From the NCBI GenBank assembly GCA_026168455.1, contig CM047431.1:9260943-9324942 (forward strand): a stretch of DNA of 64,000 bases, given 5' to 3'. Both the position numbers and the translations under genes were made by a program. The notes beneath the pieces are model-generated. The model saw only the letters and a list, made by a program, of their open reading frames with translations. It had not been told where the DNA came from and did no database searches. Below are positions 57,383 to 64,000 of the stretch, in pieces. How positions within the stretch are numbered: position 1 is the first letter of the stretch; each line of letters begins with the position of its first letter. This DNA comes from Theocolax elegans. Lineage: Eukaryota; Arthropoda; Insecta; Hymenoptera; Cerocephalidae.

Positions 57383-60341
57383 ATGGCGGACGAGATAAGA
57401 GACCTCCGCAAGTCGGCAAATGCTAGAGGTATGTGACTCAGCGAGCGAAAGTGCGGGCTAGTTACATGTTAAATTCAGTTAGTTTGAAATTAAATTCAGT
57501 TAGTTTGAAATTAAATTCTGTTAGTTTGAGATTAAATTCAATTGAAAATGCTCGATCCAGAGTTATGTTAGTTTGAAGCTAGTTTAAAATTTTGAGCGTT
57601 TGCGTGTCGTTCGAGTGCCGGGTTTTCGCAAAAAGTGCACGAAATTGGTTTTTGATTAGACGGTTCCGAGAAATCGGTAGACGCAAGGAAGCCAAGATGG
57701 CCGCCGGGCCTGAGCGGGAACGCCGGGTTTGCGCGGGAGCGCCAGGGAAGCGCGCCGTTTCTCGCCGTGTTGCTCGACCGCGCGGAGTGGGGGAAACTCG
57801 CGACTGGAGAGCATGCTCGTTCGACCGGCGCGCGCGAACTATCGATCGATCGACATTCACACCGCTTGATATTTGCAGTTGATACGTGGCGCGACCGAGT
57901 GAAATGGATGCGCATGAAATTAGTTAGAGCTAATAATGCACATGCGAGACCCGCACATCGTTTGATGCGGATAAATGCTTCGAAATTGAAAGTTTGACAA
58001 TGCGCATTACTAGAAAGTCAATAAATGACTATACAAGCTAGACATACTGTGCAGTTTCGAAAATTAGAATAAAGTTAGAAAATATATTGAAGTTAGATAT
58101 ATGAAATGATAGAATATTTTAAGTTGGATTTAACATGGTTTTGATGTATAGACCAACGGACCTTGAAGCTGTTCTTGCTCACGCAAGACTTAGAGCTTCA
58201 GTTGGCGGAGAACCACCCGGACGAAACATATGTCTTCGACATCCAGGAGGAAGGAGTGGTCTTCACCATGTCTGGCGGAAAACGTTATGCAGTTGGTAAA
58301 CATGAATTTTTTAAGCTAGAGTGGTAAGAGTAATTAGATAGTAGTTAAATACGAAATTAAAAATCATATATATATATATGTGTAGGTATTATACCTTGAA
58401 GCATGCAAAAATCTCAGATTAAAGCTGGCTCATGGATTTTCTGTATAATGTGTTCTTATGCAGTCTGTTCATGATATTAAGTGAATGTGGAAAATCTGTG
58501 TGTTCCAGTGCTTCTGCATTCGCTTGTTGTTCATGTTTGGCTTGTGTTCGGTCAAATTTTTGACAACTATCTAAATTTCCCATTGTATTTTCACAGGACG
58601 AGAGCAATTGAGTGACGAGATCATTCGTGTCGTCAGTGAAGAGTTAGAAAGGAAACGGCTGCTGCTAGAGGCGAGTGACGCCAACCAATCTCCTCTGAGC
58701 CAGCAGGAGGATGATCTGGAGCTAGAAAGGGAAGGGAAAAATGATCCTGACCCACAGCTAGATTTTGAGCTAGAAAAGGAATCTGAGCTCGAGTCTGGGG
58801 ATAAGCTAGATAAGTTAGAAACGAAAATGAAAGGTAACTCAACCCCAATGATAAAACGAATAGACTCGTGCGTTTATAATCTGAGTAGGTTCAAGAAAGA
58901 GAGAAGTCTCCTTGAGAATTATCAGCTAGAATATTACACAGCCGATAAGGGAGATTTAGTTAATAAAATTGGAATAAATAAAGATTGTAATTTTTCAGAT
59001 TTGACCGGAATGCTAGAAAAATTAACAGCTAGAGTGGCGTCGTTGGAAGATAGAGTCCCGACTCTATATGAAGTTGGTTTGAAGGACCAAAAGATGTACC
59101 ACGGCGACATAGTGACTAGGATAAGTCACATATATAATAGAATTGGTACGCTAGAAGGAAAATGGGCAAAATGGGAGGAATTTGAAGAAATCGAACCAAC
59201 TAGAGAAAAGGTAGACAAATTATTAGTTTCTGAAACAGTTAGAAAAGAATTTGACAAACTAATTAGAAATAATATACTAGAAAATAGATCGAGTAACTTA
59301 AAAGAAAAGATTCAGATCGAAATTGTAAATAAAGATACGACAATTAGGTGCGAGTACAAATTAACAAATGGTTCAAGTTTAGAACAGTTCTTGGACTATC
59401 TGACGTCCGAACTGCGCGTTTGTGATTTGCTTTACGTTATAGATCCTCGACAAAAAGCTAGAGACGGGATAGATGACAATACGTTGGAAAAAGAAAAGTA
59501 CAGAGTTAGAGACATAATTATAAACAGAATCGACCAATCGTATCATTCAAAACTCGCACACATTCATAACCCAGTTGAATTGTTAGATAAAATTAAAAGT
59601 CTTAAAGCTAGTGAATCCAATGTGACATCCGGGTATTTGAGAAAACAATTGCATAATTTAAGATATCAACCTAATAAAGAAACTGCTTAGGCATTTTGGG
59701 ATAAGTTCAACAAAATAGTTAGACAGTACAAAAATTTGACAAATGTACCAAATTTAACGAATACGGAAATTAGAGATGCATTTTACGATGCAATAGTAAT
59801 AAGCGTACCCAAAGTTAGAGATGCTGAATTTTTCAATAAAAATACGTATCAGCGACCCCTTTCGGTTGAACAATTGAAAACCTATATTGTTGAACAGGAA
59901 GCAGCTAGAGGAGAAAATTCGAAATCGGCAACTGCTCAACATGCTACGAGCAGTCAAAAGAAGGCATACTACGTGTGTGGCCATAAAGGACATGCAGCTA
60001 GAGATTGTACGAGAGACGGCAGAATGTGCTACAGATGTCGTCGATACGAAGGACACGTTAGCACGACCTGCCCATACTCGGACAGACAGCTAGAAGAGAT
60101 GGGAATCCAAGCTAGACCAAGGTATGTTAGACAGTTGTATACTAAACGAGGGTTAATTCGAGGAGCTAGATTTTTAACGAATAAAAGACAAAGCCCCGGA
60201 CTCGAACAAATAACAAAGAAACGACCTAGATTAGATTTGGCTAGAGGTAAGGGTCAGGATAAAGGGAATGCTAGAATCAACCGTGGGTTGACGAGAGGCA
60301 GAGGAAAAGCTACAGAAAGGGCACCAGTAAACAAAAATTAA
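57383..60341 (+). CDS. gag: copia gag, apparently spliced, with two in-frame stops
   Basis: Exon 1 57,383-57,428 (MADEIRDLRKSANAR), intron 57,429-58,151 (GTATGT...ATAG), exon 2 58,152-58,295 (RTLKLFLLTQDLELQLAENH...), intron 58,296-58,596 (GTAAAC...ACAG), exon 3 58,597 onward (EQLSDEIIRVVSEELERKR). Both joins keep the frame (phase 1), and exon 3 has no good ATG of its own near its start. Exon 3 carries an acidic, coiled-coil-like segment, then the copia Gag core, a TAG at 59,688, and two zinc knuckles, both altered: YYVCGHKGHAARDC lacks the first Cys, and CYRCRRYEGHVSTTC has one extra residue. The TAA at 60,339 is followed by a strong donor G|GTGAGT (60,352), matching the position of the gag splice donor in Drosophila copia. 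Confidence 0.75.
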
Positions 60342-60895
60342 AGTAATCCCGGTGAGTGCAATGGTCTTTTAACAACTAATAGTAGTTTGCATTATTCGAC
60401 TCCTGAAGAGAACGAGATTCCACAAAATAATATATTAGTTAAATTCCTGGGCGATTCCGGTGCCACAGAACATATGTCAAATACAAAATTGACTTTTAAG
60501 AAGCTAGATAAGAATAAAAAGATTGATATTAAATGTGCTAACACAAATGATTACGCGATTATAAAATCGGAGGGAGTAGGTCAAGTAAGTGGTATAACCT
60601 CACAAGATAGAACGCTAGAGTTAGAAAATGTGATTTGCGCTGAACAGCTATCCGAAGATCTTCTTTCTTTGAGGAAACTTGTCGATCAGGGTCTAGGCAT
60701 ATATCTAGATAACGAAAAGATCAACGTATTTGATCCATTTACAAAAGAGTCGTTCATTACAGGAATTTATGAAAAACCTTATTGGATAATTGAGTTAGAA
60801 ATAAATAGATCGAAAATTAAGAAATTAAACCAGCCAGAAAATGATAGTAAAGTCATCGCTTACATAACAACGAGAAGCCAAGGCAGTAAAAGAAA
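60342..60895 (+). pseudogene. pol: copia protease
   Basis: Same frame as gag. The catalytic motif is FLGDSGATEHMSN (DSGAT), classical for copia proteases, at about 60,449-60,480, followed by the usual flap and LSLRKLVDQGLGIYLDNEKI, the start of the linker. A frameshift near 60,890 (in or next to GGCAGTAAAAG) loses the frame, which resumes one register over. Confidence 0.9.
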
Positions 60896-60899
60896 ATGC

Positions 60900-62200
60900 C
60901 AATGTTGACGATGAGGAAAGCGGAAGAGTAGATACGCTAGACATAGATCGGGAAATTCCTCAGTCACAGTCTTCAAACTTTGAGAATACTATATACGATA
61001 GAAAGATCAGCCAAATAGATAATCTATTAACTGACGAAACAACAAAGTTAGATTGTAGTTTAGATACAATTTCAGAAAACAAAGCTATTTTATGGCATAT
61101 TAGACTTGGTCACGCATCGCTAGAATATCTAAAATCATTTCAGAAACGGTTTCCAAATCAGAAAGATTTAAGTAATGTAAAGTTCGATAAATCAATATTA
61201 GATTGTGAAGTTTGTATCGTCTCGAAATTTAATAAATTGCCATTTAATAGTCAAAGACAAAGAGCAACCAGACCGTTACAAATTATACATGCTGATACAA
61301 TGGGACCAATCAGCCCAGCTACTCATCCAAAGGGATATCGGTTCATATCCGTATTTATTGATGATTATGCTAGATTAGCGATGGCATATCCGATGAAAAA
61401 TAAAAGTGAGACAGGAAACTGCTGAGAATCATTTGTTAGAAGCGCTAGAAATATCTTGGACTCGGATGAAAAAGTATGTTATCTTAGGTGCGATCAAGGA
61501 ACAGAATTTACCGGTGGATATACGCTAGAAATATTAAATAAATTAGGAGCTGAACTGCAATTAGCCCCTCCGGATACACCTGAACATAATGGTGTTGCGG
61601 AAAGATTCAACCAGACAATTCAAAAGAAAGTTAGAACTTTAATTTACGATACGCGATTGCCCGAGAATATGTGGGATCTTGCTTTAGGCACGGCGGTATA
61701 CGTGTATAATAGAACGCCGCACAAATCGAACAATATGGAAATACCACTAGAAAAATTCTGCCCCAATTACAAGATAGATGTAGAAAGATTTAAAAGATTT
61801 GGGTCAATAGCTTATATGAAAATGCAAAGAAAGGTTGGAACGAAGTTCGATCAGCTAGGAAAACGAGTAGTTATGATAGGATATACTAATACGGAATATT
61901 TACTTTTGAAACCGGAAGAAGATAAATTCTATGAAAGTAGAGATGCTAGATTTTGTGAAAAACTGGTATTCGGAGATAAGTACAACAAAGCTAGTATTAA
62001 AGACTGGGCTAAATCGGCAGAGGAAATAAATAAAGAAAGTTGGTTTTTAGAATTTGAAAAAGAAAAGGAAATTTTAGAAACGGAGGGAGTAAAACGCAAA
62101 AGAGGTCGTCCTAGGAAAATTGTCGGACCTATAAATCTAGAAGGAGAGTTAGAAACGGTTAAAGCAACCGAAACAACGCAACACATAGAATCAAATATCA
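60900..62200 (+). pseudogene. pol: copia integrase
   Basis: Zinc-binding HHCC: WHIRLGHASLEYL with both His (61,094-61,115) and CEVC (61,207). Catalytic core: HADTMGP (first Asp, about 61,290), [11 protein letters not shown] (second, about 61,488), [11 protein letters not shown] (Glu, about 61,597), followed by the conserved NRTPHKSNN. An in-frame TGA at 61,423 splits it; the frame is the same on both sides. A KKRGRPRK-type basic stretch (about 62,095) could be a nuclear localisation signal or AT-hook (KRGRPRK). Confidence 0.92.
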
Positions 62201-63040
62201 ATATGTTAGAATTAGAAAATTGTCAATCTCTATTAGCTATCATAAGAGAAGAGCCAACTTCGTATAAAGAAGCTATGTCAGCAAACGATAAGTTAGAAGG
62301 GAAAAGGGCAATTGATAGTGAGCTAGAATCGATGAAAAATAATAATGTTTGGACTTTTGTAGATCGACCAAAGTATTCGATAGATGGAAGCAAAGCAAAT
62401 ATAATTGACTCCAAATGGGTTCTAAAAAGGAAAATGCTAGAAGGGAATGAATGTAAATATAAAGCTAGATTAGTTATTCGCGGATTTAAGGATAAGAATA
62501 ATTATGATCTAAACGAGACATATGCACCTGTTTCGCGATTACAGATTATTAGATCAGCCTTTGCAATTATTAATAAGCTAGATTTAAACGTTTGTCAGCT
62601 AGATGTAAAGACAGCATTTTTAAATGGGACAATTGATAATGAAATTTACATGGAGATACCAGAAGGTATAGAATGTTCCGAAATTGAGAGAAAAGTTAAA
62701 ATTTGTAAAATCAATAAAGCCCTGTATGGACTGAAGATAAGTCCCAAACGATGGAATGAAAAGTTTACAGAAGTGGCAATAAAGTTAGGATTAAAATCGC
62801 ACGAAAGGGAACCATGTCTGTTTACTTGGAGAAATGAAAATAAATTATTAATCATAATAATGTATGTTGATGACATGTTGATAGCTAGTAATGACTCGAT
62901 GAAGCTAGAAGAAATTAAAACAAAACTTCAGTTAGATTTTGAAATGACAGATTTAGGAGAACCGAAAACATTTTTAGGTATTGAGATAGTCCGAGATAGA
63001 AAGAACAAAGTAACGATATTAAAGCAAAAAACTATATAGA
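62201..63040 (+). CDS. pol: copia reverse transcriptase
   Basis: Motifs in order: [74 protein letters not shown] (first Asp), [18 protein letters not shown], and [14 protein letters not shown] (catalytic YVDD, about 62,860), [12 protein letters not shown]. All essential residues are present and the ORF 61,456-63,039 is open through the domain; the frame is lost only at its end, near AAAAAACTATATAG (63,027-63,040). Confidence 0.93.
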
Positions 63041-63853
63041 GAAAATGTTACAAAGATTCGGTTACAGTGAAATGCACCCTCAAAGAACTCCTATGGTAAC
63101 TAATCAAGTCGCGAATCAAGCTAGAAGAGATAGAGAAGAAAGTGATGAAAAGGCTAGTCTAGAGTCAACTATCAATAAGGGAAATTCGTCATATAGGGAA
63201 ATAGTTGGAACTTTATTATACCTAGCTAACACAGTTAGACCAGACATTTCATACGCGGTAAATGTATTGAGTCGACATCAAATAAATCCGACTGATGATG
63301 AATGGAAAATGGTAAAACGATTATGTAGATATTTAAAATATACTAAGAGTTTAGGTTTAAAGTTCGAAGGGAAGCTAAACGATTTACAAGCTTATTCGGA
63401 TGCTAGTTTCGCTGATTGTAGAGGTAGCCTAACTACCTGCGGATATGTGATAAAGTTATTCGGTGATACTATATCCTGGAGAACACACAAACAAGCGTAC
63501 ATCTCCCTATCAACATGTCAAGCAAAGTATGTGGCCATGAGTGAAGCGTGCCAAGAGATAGTATCTCTACAATGCTCGATCTATTTAATGTTAGAAAACT
63601 CGTTTGCGCTCGTGACTCTATGGTGTGATAATATGGCTGCCATACAAAGCACAAAGTTAGTTGTAGCAATAAACTCAGACATATGACAGAGGTTAGAGAG
63701 CACTATGTTAGAGAATGCGTTGACAGGAACCTAATTGAAATTAAATGGATAGCTTCAAAGGAGCAAATAGCGGATATATTCACAAAGCCACTGGCTCATG
63801 ATTTGCATGTTAAATTAGCTAGAGAAATTCTGAATTGTTATTTAGAAAATTAA
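63041..63853 (+). pseudogene. pol: copia RNase H
   Basis: Contains GTLLYLANTVRPDISYAVN, LQAYSDASFADC (first Asp), GYVIKLFGDTISWRTHKQ, STCQAKYVAMSEACQE (Glu; normally STAEAEY, here TCQAKY, so the usual Glu of this motif is replaced) and CDNMAAIQSTK (Asp). A frameshift near 63,660 moves the last part to another register, which reads EVREHYVRECVDRNLIEIKW...IADIFTKPL and stops at 63,853. Confidence 0.9.
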
Positions 63854-63973
63854 TTGATTGATGTTTCGTTACAGAAAATTAAAGCTAGATGGAGCAGATA
63901 AGTTGGAGCTAGATATAGCTGGATAAGAAGTTAGAAGTTCAACTTAGAAATTGCAGCTAGAAGAGATCAAGAC

Positions 63974-63988
63974 AACCACGGGAGGGAG
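63974..63988 (+). promoter_or_regulatory. copia polypurine tract
   Basis: The purine-rich GGGAGGGAG directly precedes the 3' LTR start at 63,989 and would prime plus-strand synthesis. Confidence 0.8.
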
Positions 63989-64000
63989 TGTTGGAAATAA

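Larger units (their letters stand above)
56796..64000 (+). mobile_element. Ty1/copia retrotransposon nested in the LINE (right end beyond window)
   Basis: 5' LTR 56,801-57,105, primer binding site, gag, protease, integrase, RT and RNase H in the copia order, polypurine tract, and the first 12 bases of the 3' LTR (TGTTGGAAATAA from 63,989). The 5 bp before the LTR are ATTAT; the matching copy of the TSD lies outside the window. The insert splits the LINE ORF. The element has several lesions, but nearly all protein motifs survive. Confidence 0.95.

Noticed and set aside
57567..57997. ORFs of 76-115 codons on both strands in copia intron 1
   Set aside because: GC-rich island between two exons, open in several frames; more likely intron or leader sequence.

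Overview
The window looks like intergenic or heterochromatic DNA from an insect, probably a hymenopteran (inference from the mix of element families and the AT-rich composition). I find no secure host protein-coding gene. Almost everything I can identify is transposable-element DNA, much of it nested, with several element boundaries fixed by target-site duplications (TSDs) I could read directly.

Layout. 0.16-0.51 kb: a short copy of a repeat family seen again at 32-43 kb. 0.85-1.09 kb: a tRNA-like SINE. 1.6-8.5 kb: a decayed Ty3/gypsy element (gag, protease, RT, RNase H, integrase) with an internal 782-bp tandem duplication, plus LTR-like flanks. 9.5-13.5 kb: a small foldback, A/T-rich DNA, GC-richer LTR-like stretches and a 272-bp MITE. 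14.4-18.65 kb: a 59-bp satellite. 19,774-32,067: a dead Polinton/Maverick with 6-bp TSD ACTGTA, its protein-primed DNA polymerase split by a foldback and the rest filled by a 1.4-kb palindrome, a solo LTR, a foldback that itself holds a small LTR element and a 5S-rRNA-derived SINE, and unidentified GC-rich DNA. 32,487-47,262: a second nest, an element with CAGGGTG termini that received a TTAA-flanked Kolobok/Mutator-like transposon (34,904-42,801, three tandem transposase copies) and a palindromic element (about 43.1-47.0 kb), which in turn received a 1,028-bp solo LTR and a TTAA MITE carrying a tRNA-like sequence. 47,302-50,549: a piggyBac element with unusually long inverted repeats. 50.55-51.45 kb: a gypsy pol relic on the minus strand. 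53.55-53.97 kb: a second 5S-derived SINE. 54.9-56.8 kb: a LINE reverse transcriptase on the minus strand, interrupted by a Ty1/copia element that runs from 56,801 to the window end.

The strongest unexplained signals are: (1) at least 15 hairpins in the transcribed end of the small LTR element (26,727-27,295) whose outer stem bases co-vary between units; (2) about 43 copies of GCTAGA scattered through the copia element in two reading frames and in non-coding parts; (3) phase-consistent introns at the start of that copia gag; (4) a microhomology-bounded triplication of the transposase in the TTAA element; (5) full-length 120-nt 5S-like SINE heads with tail hairpins conserved in shape rather than sequence. 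Many frameshifts fall in homopolymer runs, so part of the apparent decay may be assembly error.
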